Source of the DNA: an uncultured Oceanobacter sp.
GTDB taxonomy: Bacteria > Pseudomonadota > Gammaproteobacteria > Pseudomonadales > Oceanobacteraceae
DNA length: 33,288 bases
Reading direction: 5' to 3'
NCBI GenBank assembly: GCA_913061185.1
Contig: CAJXTI010000042.1
Span: 1-33,288 of the forward strand
Shown here: piece after piece, positions 25,016 through 33,242 of the stretch
How the letters are laid out: each line of letters begins with the position of its first letter
Position numbering within the stretch: position 1 is the first letter of the stretch
Position numbers and translations under genes: made by a program
The notes under the pieces: model-generated
Database searches by the model: none
What the model saw: the letters and a program-made list of their open reading frames with translations, nothing else
Told to the model about the DNA's origin: nothing

Positions 25016-26274
25016 ATACACGCCTCAGGACGCAGCGGTTGCATCGGGGGATGACAAAAATGGTTACGCATCCGTGGATGCGACGGCTCAATAATTTCGG
25101 GGAAGCAACAGCCGGTAAGTACTGCTACGTCGTAGATTTGCTCAACGTTGCCGGTAAAGCGGATCTGGCCAATTTCAGACAGGTCATCGAGATTGAAGAA
25201 CCACAAGCCCGACAGAGTTTCGTCATACTTTTGTGCCAGTGGCGCTGGCCGAGAAACATCCGTCTGTCGCACGCGGGATAGCCCCATCACCAGAATCGGG
25301 CCATGGAAATCCATGCCTCGGGTAAAACCAGGGACTTCCGCCAACACCCGGTTCTCACCGCTGGCCGGGTCGTAACAACACAGCTGGCCCAGACCGGAAT
25401 GGCAGTAGTACACCTTGCCGCGATACCAGCGCGGAGAGTGCGGCATGGCCAGGCCAGCGACCAGAATTTCGTTCCGTTGCACATCCATCAAGGTGCCATT
25501 AAAGCCCTCGCCATCGCGCCATTTACCGCGTTCATCGGCGGTCGAAAAGGTGGTCACGTAGGCGGGTTGGCCGTCTTTCAGGGTCATACCGTTCAGATGA
25601 CAGCGATCTTCCGCAACCAGCGCACTGATAAAAGGCGGCTTCCAGCGCGGAACAAAGCTGTAGCGGGGATCGAGTGAACTGAGACAGGAAAAGCTCGAGT
25701 TCACCACCCATAAGCCGTCGTTGCCCCACTCCACATCGTGGATATTGATCATGCCGGTGTAATGGCTGGAGCGAGCGATGAAACAGGCATCGACACGGCT
25801 GTCGACCGGCTCATACAGCGAGGTTTGATAAGCCTCGAACGCCTCCTCATCTGACGATTTTGCCGCACCCGCAGCAGGCTGGGGCGCGGCAACCTGGCCA
25901 TTGTTTTGCAGCAGCAGTCGCGGGGCCGTCACATCGTCTTCAATACGCTTCAGCGGCTGTTTGATCTGTGGCAGCAAGCCGTCTTCACGCTGGAATTGCA
26001 GTACCTGGGTGAAGATCCCCAATGTCAGGCCGTTACTATCGGCCGTTAGCCCCATTGGCCGGGGGAAGTGTTTAAAATTGACATCCAGTGTGACGCCGTC
26101 AGTGCGCACCAGCATCAGTCGTTGAGCCTGATAGGAAGTAAATGCCAGCGAGATATTCAGGTGCTTGAGCAGGGCCGGCAAGTTGGCGGAATATTCACAG
26201 CCAAAATCTGCTTCCGGCTCAGCAGCAGCGCCAGTGGCAAGCGGTGATTCCAGCGCCGGATTGATAGACGTCAT
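25012..26274 (-). CDS. TIGR03032 family protein
   Basis: This 420-residue protein of unknown function is recognised as the TIGR03032 family from its layout. An N-terminal segment (ISLAFTSYQAQRLMLVRTDG) and the PRPMGLTADSNGLTLGIFTQVLQFQRE block come first. MINIHDVEWGNDGLWVVNSSFSCLSSLD follows, then the SPRWYRGKVYYCHSGLGQLCCYDPASGE and VPGFTRGMDFHGPILVMGLS stretches. These look like blades of a beta-propeller. There is no signal peptide, so it is probably cytoplasmic, unlike both operon partners. It starts at ATG 26274, overlapping the protease stop as ATGA, and its own stop overlaps the start of the giant gene as ATGA. Coupled translation with a giant secreted protein suggests a role in its production or control, but this is inference. 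Confidence 0.82.
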   Translation of the reverse strand: MTSINPALESPLATGAAAEPEADFGCEYSANLPALLKHLNISLAFTSYQAQRLMLVRTDGVTLDVNFKHFPRPMGLTADSNGLTLGIFTQVLQFQREDGLLPQIKQPLKRIEDDVTAPRLLLQNNGQVAAPQPAAGAAKSSDEEAFEAYQTSLYEPVDSRVDACFIARSSHYTGMINIHDVEWGNDGLWVVNSSFSCLSSLDPRYSFVPRWKPPFISALVAEDRCHLNGMTLKDGQPAYVTTFSTADERGKWRDGEGFNGTLMDVQRNEILVAGLAMPHSPRWYRGKVYYCHSGLGQLCCYDPASGENRVLAEVPGFTRGMDFHGPILVMGLSRVRQTDVSRPAPLAQKYDETLSGLWFFNLDDLSEIGQIRFTGNVEQIYDVAVLTGCCFPEIIEPSHPRMRNHFCHPPMQPLRPEACI

Positions 26275-27614
26275 GGGTACTTCCTGACTAGGGATGTAAG
26301 TGACAAGCCGAACTCAGGTGAGCCGGAAACAGGGGCAACCGCAGTAGCAACGCCTGCCGGTTCAGAAATAACAGCGGGGTCAGGCGTACCAGCAGAGGAA
26401 GCAACAGACATGGGAGCTGGCAATAAATCCGCCAGCCGCTGCTGCAGCGCGGACAACGGAATGTCCGGTTCCGTGGCAATAATCAGCGCCGCCAGTCCTG
26501 ACACAATGGCGGCCGCCAGCGAGGTGCCGCCAAAAGCATGGTAGCCACCCGCAATATCCGTACTGTCGAGCGGCAGGCCGAAGGCATAAAGATCCACCGT
26601 CGGCCCATAATTACTGTGTGGCAGCCGTTGCTGTCGAAGACCAAGCGCCCCCACCACAATCGCCTCCGGAATAGCCGCTTCCGAGCTATGAGGAGTAATC
26701 AACCGACCTTCGTTACCGGCCGCAAACACCACCGGCAACCCTCTGCCAGCGCGCCCCCAACGAGCCAGGTCGCGCACCACATCCTGCACTGGCTCCAGTA
26801 ACAAACGGGTGGTCCAGCTGCAATTAATGACATCGGCGCGAGACATGGCCGCCAGCTGAAAAGCCAGCAAGGTATTGGAAGTCCAACTGTCTGGCTGGCG
26901 AATGCCAATCAAACCGGCATCCGGCACCAACCCCTTCAGGCCATGACCGTCGTGGGCGGCAAACAACACCCCGGCAACCCGAGTGCCGTGAGTATCCTGG
27001 GAGTTCTGCGGAGCTGCGTTTAGCTGCTGCGATGCGGTATCGTATAAAAACGTCGGTGACAGCTGTACAAACTGTGGGTGGTTCAACGCGAAGCCGTCGT
27101 CAATCACCGCGACCTGGACGCCCTTACCCTCGGTGGCTTGCCACAACGCCGCCAATCCATTGACCTGGTAATGACCGGATGAGTGAAGGTCCGTCGTCTC
27201 GTCGCCAGCCTTGTCGCGCAACTGCAAGAGATCGGGCTGTACCCGTTCAACACCGGGAATGTCGGCCACCGCAGCCAGCATCTCCGCGATGTCCACACCC
27301 GGGCTTAACGCCACCAGCCAATACTGATAATCGTGACCCAAAAACAGCGCACTGACGTTATCAATACCCGCTGCCGCTGCAATACGCTGTCTGGGGAAAT
27401 CTGCGGCTACCCGTACGACCAAACGCCGAGCCACCATGACCCGTTGTTGTGACGCCTCAACCTGATACACCTGCTCACCCACAGCATGCAGCACAACCGG
27501 AGTGGAAAAATTCTCAAACTGCAGAGTAGCAGCCGACTGTGTCGTCACTGGCATTGCTGCCTGCGCTAACACACTCGCCCACATACCCATCAAGATCCAA
27601 CAGCATTTCACCAT
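26271..27614 (-). CDS. Secreted subtilisin-like (S8) serine protease
   Basis: This 447-residue protein has an N-terminal signal peptide (MVKCCWILMGMWASVLAQAA, cleavage near 20). A propeptide-like region (about 21-150, ending in an inhibitor-like ADIPGVERVQPD) follows, then an S8 catalytic domain. The triad is Asp172 (VAVIDDGF), His209 (DTHGTRVAG) and Ser365 (FGGTSLAAAIVSG), with oxyanion Asn301 (FAAGNEG). The C-terminal tail (about 395-447) is Ala/Pro/Val-rich and low in complexity. ATG 27614 has GAGG six bases upstream. It is the first gene of the operon with the TIGR03032 gene and the giant surface protein, which makes the giant a candidate substrate. All catalytic residues are present, so activity is expected in the periplasm or outside the cell. 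Confidence 0.93.
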   Translation of the reverse strand: MVKCCWILMGMWASVLAQAAMPVTTQSAATLQFENFSTPVVLHAVGEQVYQVEASQQRVMVARRLVVRVAADFPRQRIAAAAGIDNVSALFLGHDYQYWLVALSPGVDIAEMLAAVADIPGVERVQPDLLQLRDKAGDETTDLHSSGHYQVNGLAALWQATEGKGVQVAVIDDGFALNHPQFVQLSPTFLYDTASQQLNAAPQNSQDTHGTRVAGVLFAAHDGHGLKGLVPDAGLIGIRQPDSWTSNTLLAFQLAAMSRADVINCSWTTRLLLEPVQDVVRDLARWGRAGRGLPVVFAAGNEGRLITPHSSEAAIPEAIVVGALGLRQQRLPHSNYGPTVDLYAFGLPLDSTDIAGGYHAFGGTSLAAAIVSGLAALIIATEPDIPLSALQQRLADLLPAPMSVASSAGTPDPAVISEPAGVATAVAPVSGSPEFGLSLTSLVRKYP

Positions 27615-27950
27615 CTACGGCCTCACCGACACCACAGGCACGCCAGCGCTGCCCTCTACCAAGCCAAGCAGAGGATTCTGGGTTCAGCAAGAAAGTCACT
27701 TAAATATTCAGGATAAAAATACCTGACAACGAAACGCCGCAGAAACAGGCCAATGTCTGCACCAGCAGCCGGGCGGGATCCAGCCCCGAGATTCAGCCAG
27801 CATGGCAGCTGGCACTCCCAGGTAAGCCACTATTTACCGCCGCGATCACTCAGCCAGCATGGCAGCTGGCGCTCCCAGGTAAGCCACTATTTGCCGCCGC
27901 GATCACTTTGCCGCACTATGCCGCTCCCTTTCCCGGCCCGTGTACTGACC
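27615..27950. other. Intergenic region between divergent protease and DTW genes
   Basis: This 336-bp stretch must hold the promoter of the minus-strand protease operon and that of the DTW gene. Its right half is occupied by a 57-bp tandem repeat built on a REP core. An open frame from 27753 runs through the REPs into the DTW gene, but it encodes only translated repeat (SQHGSWHSQVSHYLPPRSL twice) and is not part of the protein. Confidence 0.6.
27794..27907. repeat. 57-bp tandem duplication containing REP elements
   Basis: Two copies (27794-27850, 27851-27907) differ at only two bases. Each contains the same REP core as the RAYT locus (27796-27821 and 27853-27878) followed by GTAAGCCACTATTT and CCGCCGCGATCACT. 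Orientation matches the four copies at 14.1-15.0 kb. These are cognate REPs about 13 kb from the transposase gene. Confidence 0.85.
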
Positions 27951-28658
27951 ATGTCTGATACTCCCCCTGTTCTCGAAAATGCGGTCACCCGCTTGCGTCA
28001 GCAAGAGCTGGCGCAATCACGGCGGGCTTTTATTGCTCGGGGAGGCCGGATGATTCGTTGTCAGCATTGCCTGTTATCCTTGCCGCTGTGCCTTTGCACA
28101 CAACGGCCCGCCCCTTCTGACGAGGTCGCGGTCTGCCTGATTTATTACAAAGGCGAAGTCTACAAGCCCAGTAACAGCGGTCGTCTGGTGGCGGATGTAC
28201 TGAGTGATAACCACGCATTTCTGTGGAACCGCACCGAGCCGGATGCCGCCTTGCTGGCATTGCTGACCAACCCGGCCTACGCGCCGTTGGTGATCTTCCC
28301 GTTCCAGTACGCCGATACCCAGCAGTGTCTGGACACCCCGGACAAGCTGCAGCAGTACCAGGTGCAAGCGTCAGAGCAACAGCGCAAACCCTTGCTGATA
28401 TTGCTCGACGGCAGTTGGCGCGAAGCCCGCAAAATGTTCCGCAGCCCTTACCTCAGTGGCATTCCAATACTGGGGATTGAGCCACTCGAACCGGGTAACT
28501 ATCAATTGAGGGAAGCGGCGCACGATTACCAGCTGGGCACCGCAGAAGTAGCGATAGAAATACTGCAACAGCTGGGCGCAGCCACCGCAAGCAGCCGCCT
28601 GGCAGCTTATTTTGCCTTGTTCCGTGAGCGTTATTTGGCGGGCAAGCCACGTCACTGA
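27951..28658 (+). CDS. DTW domain protein, probable tRNA-uridine aminocarboxypropyltransferase
   Basis: This 235-residue protein belongs to the DTW family. The E. coli member TapT uses SAM to place an acp group on a tRNA uridine (acp3U47). Features are a four-Cys N-terminal cluster C37-x2-C40-x6-C47-x-C49 (probably zinc), an S-N-S-G-R-L motif after the KGEVYKP stretch, and the signature L-L-D-G-S-W-R-E-A-R-K-M near 145-156. The signature has Ser in place of the name-giving Thr, which the family tolerates. Length is normal. I start at ATG 27951; ATG 27918 would add eleven residues and longer starts run into REP sequence. No clear ribosome site precedes either ATG. It acts in the cytoplasm on tRNA. 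A different tRNA position cannot be excluded. Confidence 0.85.
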   Translation: MSDTPPVLENAVTRLRQQELAQSRRAFIARGGRMIRCQHCLLSLPLCLCTQRPAPSDEVAVCLIYYKGEVYKPSNSGRLVADVLSDNHAFLWNRTEPDAALLALLTNPAYAPLVIFPFQYADTQQCLDTPDKLQQYQVQASEQQRKPLLILLDGSWREARKMFRSPYLSGIPILGIEPLEPGNYQLREAAHDYQLGTAEVAIEILQQLGAATASSRLAAYFALFRERYLAGKPRH

Positions 28659-28844
28659 TTCACCGACTCACGCCACAGAGAGAACACCGGATCACACACC
28701 TTTATTCCGTAGACATTCATCACGCTGGATCAGGGTTTATCTCTGAAATCCCCGGACGGCAGCGGATCGACAAGACAGCCTCGACAGCAATGGGTACAAT
28801 TCAGACGTTTTTTGACTTATTCACCCAAGAAAAGACTGATTCCC

Positions 28845-29567
28845 ATGGGCAGAGCGTATCAAAACCGGAAAGAATCCATGGCCAAAACGGCCGCGGCAAA
28901 AACCAAGGTCTACTCCAAGTATGGCCGAGAAATCTATGTAGCCGCCAAGGCAGGCGGCCCCGATCCATCGGCCAACCTGTCGTTGCGCTCACTGATCGAC
29001 CGGGCCAAAAAAGATCAGGTGCCCACCCACGTGATCGAAAAAGCCATCGACAAGGCCACGGGTGGTGCTGGAGAAGACTTCCAACCGGCACTGTATGAAG
29101 GCATTGCGCCTGGTGGTGCCATGGTGTTGATCAGCGCCCTGACCGACAACCCGAACCGCACCTTCGGTGAAATCCGGGGCGTGTTTTCCAAGTGCAAGGC
29201 CAAGCTCGGCAGCCAGGGTTCGGTCTCTCACATGTTCGATCATCGCGCCATGTTTGTGTTTGCTGATGACAGCGAAGATGAAGCCCTGGAAATGCTGATG
29301 GAAGCCGATATTGATGTTTCCGATATCGACTGCGAAGACGGCATGGTCACGGTGCTGGTGCCACCCACCGAGTTCTTCAAAACCAAAACCGCACTGACCG
29401 AATGGCGTGCCGACATTGATTTTGAAATGGAAGAAATCACCTACCTGCCACAAATGCCGCACCCGATTGCAGCAGACGACGCCGATCAATTTGAGCGTTT
29501 TGCCAGTTTGATGAATGATCTGGAAGACGTACAGGAAATCTACCATAACGGTGAATTTGAAGGCTGA
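28845..29567 (+). CDS. YebC/PmpR family protein (YeeN-like paralogue)
   Basis: This 240-residue member of the YebC family has the opening MGRAYQNRKESMAKTAAAKTKVYSKYGREIYVAAKAGG. That is the form seen in the YeeN-like paralogue rather than canonical YebC (MAGHSKW). The central ALTDNPNRTFGEIRGVFSK and C-terminal EDVQEIYHNGEF blocks are family constants. YebC proteins were first described as DNA-binding regulators, and some members have more recently been linked to easing ribosome stalling at proline runs. I start at ATG 28845; the upstream TTG frame adds non-family residues. Only a weak purine stretch (AAGAAAAGA) serves as ribosome site. It appears monocistronic, with a symmetrical hairpin 72 bases after the stop. 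Confidence 0.93.
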   Translation: MGRAYQNRKESMAKTAAAKTKVYSKYGREIYVAAKAGGPDPSANLSLRSLIDRAKKDQVPTHVIEKAIDKATGGAGEDFQPALYEGIAPGGAMVLISALTDNPNRTFGEIRGVFSKCKAKLGSQGSVSHMFDHRAMFVFADDSEDEALEMLMEADIDVSDIDCEDGMVTVLVPPTEFFKTKTALTEWRADIDFEMEEITYLPQMPHPIAADDADQFERFASLMNDLEDVQEIYHNGEFEG

Positions 29568-29638
29568 TCAGCCGCGTCAGCCATCGCCTCAGCCTTCCGA
29601 GTAGATGAGGCCATCGCTAACCAAAACGACAGCGTACA

Positions 29639-29667
29639 AAACGGCACTTTTATATAAAGTGCCGTTT
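29639..29667. terminator. Symmetrical hairpin, probable bidirectional terminator
   Basis: AAACGGCACTTT (29639-29650) pairs with AAAGTGCCGTTT (29656-29667): a 12-bp perfect stem with a 5-base loop (TATAT), bounded by As on the left and Ts on the right. It lies 72 bases after the YebC-family stop. The T-run is short (3), so efficiency is uncertain. Confidence 0.65.
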
Positions 29668-29694
29668 GCGTATTTACTGCCTGTTAACGGTAAA

Positions 29695-29734
29695 ACCTTA
29701 CCGCCCAACCTTACCGCCCACACCTTACCGCCCA
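29695..29734 (+). repeat. Short tandem repeat ACCTTACCGCCCA
   Basis: Three units start at 29695, 29708 and 29722 (periods 13 and 14). They lie between the hairpin and the Pho box array. No coding role is seen. Confidence 0.75.
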
Positions 29735-29782
29735 AACCCATTCCCCTGCCAGCTCCCACTTGTTTTGTCTTGCCTTGCAATC

Positions 29783-29830
29783 GTCATATTCGTGTCATTT
29801 TCAGGTCACCCGGACGTCACAAAACCGTCA
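29783..29830 (+). promoter_or_regulatory. PhoB box array (five 11-bp units)
   Basis: GTCA occurs at 29783, 29794, 29805, 29816 and 29827, exactly 11 bp apart. The units read GTCATATTCGT, GTCATTTTCAG, GTCACCCGGAC, GTCACAAAACC and GTCATACG. A PhoB box is made of CTGTCAT-type direct repeats of 7 bp with 4-bp spacers, so 11-bp phasing is its hallmark. The array ends 52 bases before the start of the large lipoprotein gene, the right place for activation by phosphate starvation. A -10 could be TGAATA or TTAATA downstream. Confidence 0.75.
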
Positions 29831-29881
29831 TACGCTTGAAGCCTTTGAATACCTGTTAATACCGATAACAAAGGAAAGATC

Positions 29882-32368
29882 ATGTCTCTCGATCTCTGGA
29901 AAAAAGGCACGCTGGCGATGGCCATCACCGCAGCCTTGACTGCCTGTGGCAGCGACGACAACGATAACAACAACAGTGCGGATACCAATACCGACACACC
30001 GGCCGAATTCGACATCAGTAATATCGTGATTAACGAAGTGCGCTCTACCGGCGACTACGATTATGTTGAAATTTACAACGCCGGATCTGAATCCTATACC
30101 TTCGCCGACGGCGAATGGGGTCTCTTGGATGGCGACAGCACCCATACCGCCATTGCGATTCCAGCCGGTACTGAAATTGCCGCCGGTGGCTACCTGCTGG
30201 TACTGACCGATGCAACTGAACTGCCAGCGACCGTTGCCAGCGCCGTACTGGGCGGAGTCGATGGCTTTGGTCTGGGCAAGGGCGATACGGCCAACCTGCT
30301 GTATCAAGGCACAGCTCACGACAGCTATAGCTGGACTGACGGCGAACACGCCGACACTCTTGGCCGCTACCCGGACGGCGGCGATTGGGCTGAAGGTGCC
30401 ATGAGTGCTACTCCCGCCGCCGCTAATACCGCACCGGCCGCCGCTGAAGAAGAAGAGCCAGTCACCGCTGTCGCCACTGACATTCTCATCAACGAAGTGC
30501 GCACCAAAGGTGACTTTGACTTTGTTGAACTCTACAACAGCGCCGATGCCGAGTTTACCTTTAGCGGCACCGACTGGACGCTGCTCGACAGCGACGATGG
30601 CCATACCCCGGTGACCATCCCTGATGGCACTGTTATTGCCGCCAAGGGGTTCCTGGTCATCATGCCGAATGAAACGACACAAGTAGACGGTGCGCCAGCT
30701 GCCATTGTTGCCGCAGCGGATCAAGACTTCGGTCTCGGCAAAGGCGACACCATTCGCCTGTTCTATCAAGGTAACCTGGCCGACGACTACACAGTCACTG
30801 ACGATACCCACGCCAACAGCGCCGGTCGCCTGCCCGATGGTGGAGACTGGGCCACCGGTGACATCTACGCCACCCCAGGTGAAACCAACCTCGCCGCCAG
30901 CCCTGCTGAACTGGCCGTTACCACGCTGTTTTTCGATGGTCTGAACGATCAGGAAGCAGCGCTGGAAGCTGAAGGGTTCCGTGTCTTTGGCCCTGGCGCT
31001 GATCTGGCCACGGATGTGGAACCGGAATACGTCGCCATCAGTGCCGATGACACCACAGCCTGGGTCTCGCTGCAGGAAAACAACGGACTGGCAGTGATTG
31101 ACCTGACCGCCGATGCCGAAGCCATCACCAAAATCCTGCCGCTGGGTCTGCAAGACTACGGTCTCGAAGCCAATGCCATGAATGCCTCCGACAAGGAAGC
31201 AGGCACCGCGCTGACCGCTTACGCCAACGTCAACGGCTTCTTTATGCCGGACGCCATCACCACCTTCGAAGACAATGGCACCCATTATGTCATCAGCGCC
31301 AACGAAGGTGACTCTCGTGACTACGACGGCTTCTCAGAAGAAGCCCGTGTCGATGACCTGACACTGAATGCAACCGCTTTCCCGGACGCTGCGACCTTGC
31401 AAGGTGAAACCGTGCTGGGGCGTCTGAAAACCACCCTTAACCCGTTCTCCGACGAAGCCGTTGCTACCGACATCGAAACCATCTATGCCTATGGTGGCCG
31501 TTCCTTCAGTATCTGGAATGGTGAAACCGGCGAACAGGTGTTCGACAGTGGCAACGATCTGGCCGAAATGACCATTGCCGCCGGTGTTTACCCGGATGGC
31601 CGCTCCGACGACAAGGGCACCGAACCGGAATCCGTCACCACCGGTATGGTGAATGGCCTGCGTTATGCCTTTATTGGCATGGAACGCGCCAGTGCGATCG
31701 CGGTGTACGACATTTCTGATATCAGTGCACCAGAACAGCTACAACTGCTGACCCACGAGGGTGACGAAGCACCGGAAGGCCTGCTGTTCCTCGATTCGGA
31801 TAGCGTCAGCGAGTTCGGTTTCGCCGCCGCGCTGGTCACCGCCAACGAAGTCAGCGGCACCCTGTCCCTGTATGCAGTACCCGCTGTCGCCGCTGCGGAT
31901 AGCGCCAAACCTGTTTTCAGCCACCAGTACACCGTGACAATTGAAGGCGGTGAACGCGCGTCAGAAATCGTCGCCTACGACAGCACCCTGCACAAACTGT
32001 ATGTCGTTAACAACGGTGCGATCAGTGATGGCCCTCGTGTTGATATCGTGACCCTGAGCGACACCGGCCTGGCAGTCACCGGGGCGATCAACCTGGCCGC
32101 TTACGGCGCTGGTGTGAACAGCGTAGCAGTCAAGAACGGCAAGCTGGCAGTCGCGATGGAAGCCAACGACAAGCAGGCCTTCGGTACTGTAGCGGTATTT
32201 AATACCAGCGACGACAGCATCTATGGTTATGCCCGCGTCGGTTCTCTGCCCGACATGGTGACCTTCAGCCATGATGGCAGCTTTATCATGACCGCTAACG
32301 AAGGCGAACCAAGTAGCGACTACCTGCGGGATGCCAAAGGTTCGGTGTCTATTATCCGTTTGAACTGA
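29882..32368 (+). CDS. Lipoprotein with two lamin-tail domains and a choice-of-anchor I domain
   Basis: This 828-residue protein starts with a lipoprotein signal peptide (lipobox L-T-A-C22), then an acidic Asp/Asn-rich linker (DDNDNNNSADTNTDT). Two lamin-tail domains follow (about 42-180 and 195-335), each with the I-N-E-V-R-(S/T)-x-G-D-(Y/F)-D-(Y/F)-V-E-(I/L)-Y-N opening and a GRYPDGGDWA or GRLPDGGDWA close. A choice-of-anchor I domain (about 350-828) contains AISADDTTAWVSLQENN, SANEGDSRDYDG, GRSFSIWN, TEPESVTTG and the terminal FIMTANEGEPSSDY. Choice-of-anchor I modules are often linked to secreted alkaline phosphatases or nucleotidases and have propeller folds. AAAGGAAAG seven bases before ATG 29882 fits. 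A Pho box array upstream suggests a phosphate-scavenging role, for example a phosphatase or phytase-like enzyme on the cell surface. Enzyme activity is inferred, not shown. Confidence 0.85.
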   Translation: MSLDLWKKGTLAMAITAALTACGSDDNDNNNSADTNTDTPAEFDISNIVINEVRSTGDYDYVEIYNAGSESYTFADGEWGLLDGDSTHTAIAIPAGTEIAAGGYLLVLTDATELPATVASAVLGGVDGFGLGKGDTANLLYQGTAHDSYSWTDGEHADTLGRYPDGGDWAEGAMSATPAAANTAPAAAEEEEPVTAVATDILINEVRTKGDFDFVELYNSADAEFTFSGTDWTLLDSDDGHTPVTIPDGTVIAAKGFLVIMPNETTQVDGAPAAIVAAADQDFGLGKGDTIRLFYQGNLADDYTVTDDTHANSAGRLPDGGDWATGDIYATPGETNLAASPAELAVTTLFFDGLNDQEAALEAEGFRVFGPGADLATDVEPEYVAISADDTTAWVSLQENNGLAVIDLTADAEAITKILPLGLQDYGLEANAMNASDKEAGTALTAYANVNGFFMPDAITTFEDNGTHYVISANEGDSRDYDGFSEEARVDDLTLNATAFPDAATLQGETVLGRLKTTLNPFSDEAVATDIETIYAYGGRSFSIWNGETGEQVFDSGNDLAEMTIAAGVYPDGRSDDKGTEPESVTTGMVNGLRYAFIGMERASAIAVYDISDISAPEQLQLLTHEGDEAPEGLLFLDSDSVSEFGFAAALVTANEVSGTLSLYAVPAVAAADSAKPVFSHQYTVTIEGGERASEIVAYDSTLHKLYVVNNGAISDGPRVDIVTLSDTGLAVTGAINLAAYGAGVNSVAVKNGKLAVAMEANDKQAFGTVAVFNTSDDSIYGYARVGSLPDMVTFSHDGSFIMTANEGEPSSDYLRDAKGSVSIIRLN

Positions 32369-32475
32369 GAAACCCGCCGGGTTGATGGCGTGAGGGTGTC
32401 AGCCCGGCAGGCAATATGAGCAAGGATGCCGGAGCCATAAACCAGGGATAAGACCCAAAGAGAAACAAGAACCAC

Positions 32476-32501
32476 AACGGGAGCCAAGGCTCCCGTTTTT
32501 T
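32476..32501 (+). terminator. Intrinsic terminator after the lipoprotein gene
   Basis: AACGGGAGCC (32476-32485) pairs with GGCTCCCGTT (32488-32497) around a 2-base AA gap that opens into a tight loop, followed by a T-run to 32501. It lies 108 bases after the stop and is a textbook rho-independent terminator. Confidence 0.9.
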
Positions 32502-32551
32502 ATAGGCGGATTTTGAGTATCAATGCGGCAGAATGCCCGTATCTGCTTTTG

Positions 32552-33034
32552 CTATTGCAACCGATCCAGCGGGTTTTCTGTACCCGCGAAATGCTGGCCG
32601 ATCACGTGGGTATATATCTGTGTGGTTGACACATCTGAATGCCCCAACCACTCCTGTACGGTGCGAATATCCCGGCCGGATCGTAACAGCTCGGTGGCAA
32701 AACTGTGCCTGAAGGTATGGCAGCTTACTTTTTTTGCAATACCACTGTTTGCTACGGCGATTTTTAGCGCTTTACGCGGAACAAAAATACCAGAGCATTC
32801 AAGGCAACTCGCTGGCTATTCTATGACTCATGCTGGCGATGACACCTGTTGGTCAGACGCCAGGTGATCCAGAAAACCCATGACCTCAACAGGCCCCATT
32901 GCATTCGGGTGCTGGCGTTGATGAAAGCGTATGTAGGCCTTGATCCAGTAGAGGTAAGTTTTTTCTGTTCGAAGGCTGTATCCATTCAGCCGTATGAAAC
33001 GCGAGATCTGGTTTAAAAACGGACGTTTACCCAT
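32552..33034 (-). pseudogene. intI: Integron integrase remnant (IntI-type tyrosine recombinase)
   Basis: The N-terminal part (33034-32828, 68 residues) reads FLNQISRFIRLNGYSLRTEKTYLYWIKAYIRFHQ, then HPNAMGPVEVMGFLDHLA, which is the N-terminal SAM-like domain of integron integrases. After a stop, a frame-shifted scrap ([15 protein letters not shown], near 32810-32770) continues the alignment. A third frame, 32773-32552 (73 codons plus TAG), gives [34 protein letters not shown] and IYTHV, including the H-x-x-R and the catalytic Tyr. About 150 residues in the middle, with the first catalytic Arg and the IntI-specific patch, are gone. The gene is therefore dead. GGAGGAG seven bases before ATG 33034 and a LexA box further upstream are intact, so decay is probably recent. 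No attI or attC site is recognisable nearby. Confidence 0.88.
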
Positions 33035-33056
33035 GGTTCTACTCCTCCAGAAAGAA

Positions 33057-33072
33057 CTGTATACATAAACAG
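33057..33072. promoter_or_regulatory. LexA box upstream of the integrase remnant
   Basis: CTGTATACATAAACAG is a perfect CTGT-N8-ACAG match to the gammaproteobacterial LexA site. It lies 22 bases upstream of the intI start codon. Integron integrases are known to be under SOS control through such a box, and here the operator survives although the gene is broken. Confidence 0.88.
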
Positions 33073-33167
33073 TATAACCAAATCGAAGAGAAAATCCATG
33101 CTCGTATTTCCAGAGCGGTTGCGCATTTTTTCGGTTGCTGTTAGCGTAACCTCATGAAGTTCAATGG

Positions 33168-33188
33168 TTTTGCGCTTTTGGCGCAAAA
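33168..33188. repeat. Small hairpin upstream of the integrase remnant
   Basis: TTTTGCGC (33168-33175) and GCGCAAAA (33181-33188) form a perfect 8-bp stem with a 5-base loop. It falls where an attI site would be expected relative to intI, but I see no GTTRRRY core within it. Its role is unknown. Confidence 0.4.
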
Positions 33189-33242
33189 TTAATGCGCACG
33201 TTAAAACAGAAAAACGCGCATGCGCATGAATAAACTGTTAAC

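Noticed and set aside
27753..27950. N-terminal extension of the DTW protein
   Set aside because: It encodes translated REP repeats and has no ribosome site. The family homology starts after ATG 27951.
29828..31285. 485-residue open frame on the minus strand
   Set aside because: It is antisense to the lipoprotein gene, whose lipobox, lamin-tail domains and choice-of-anchor I domain are clear. The antisense product is low-complexity Gly/Val with no domain.
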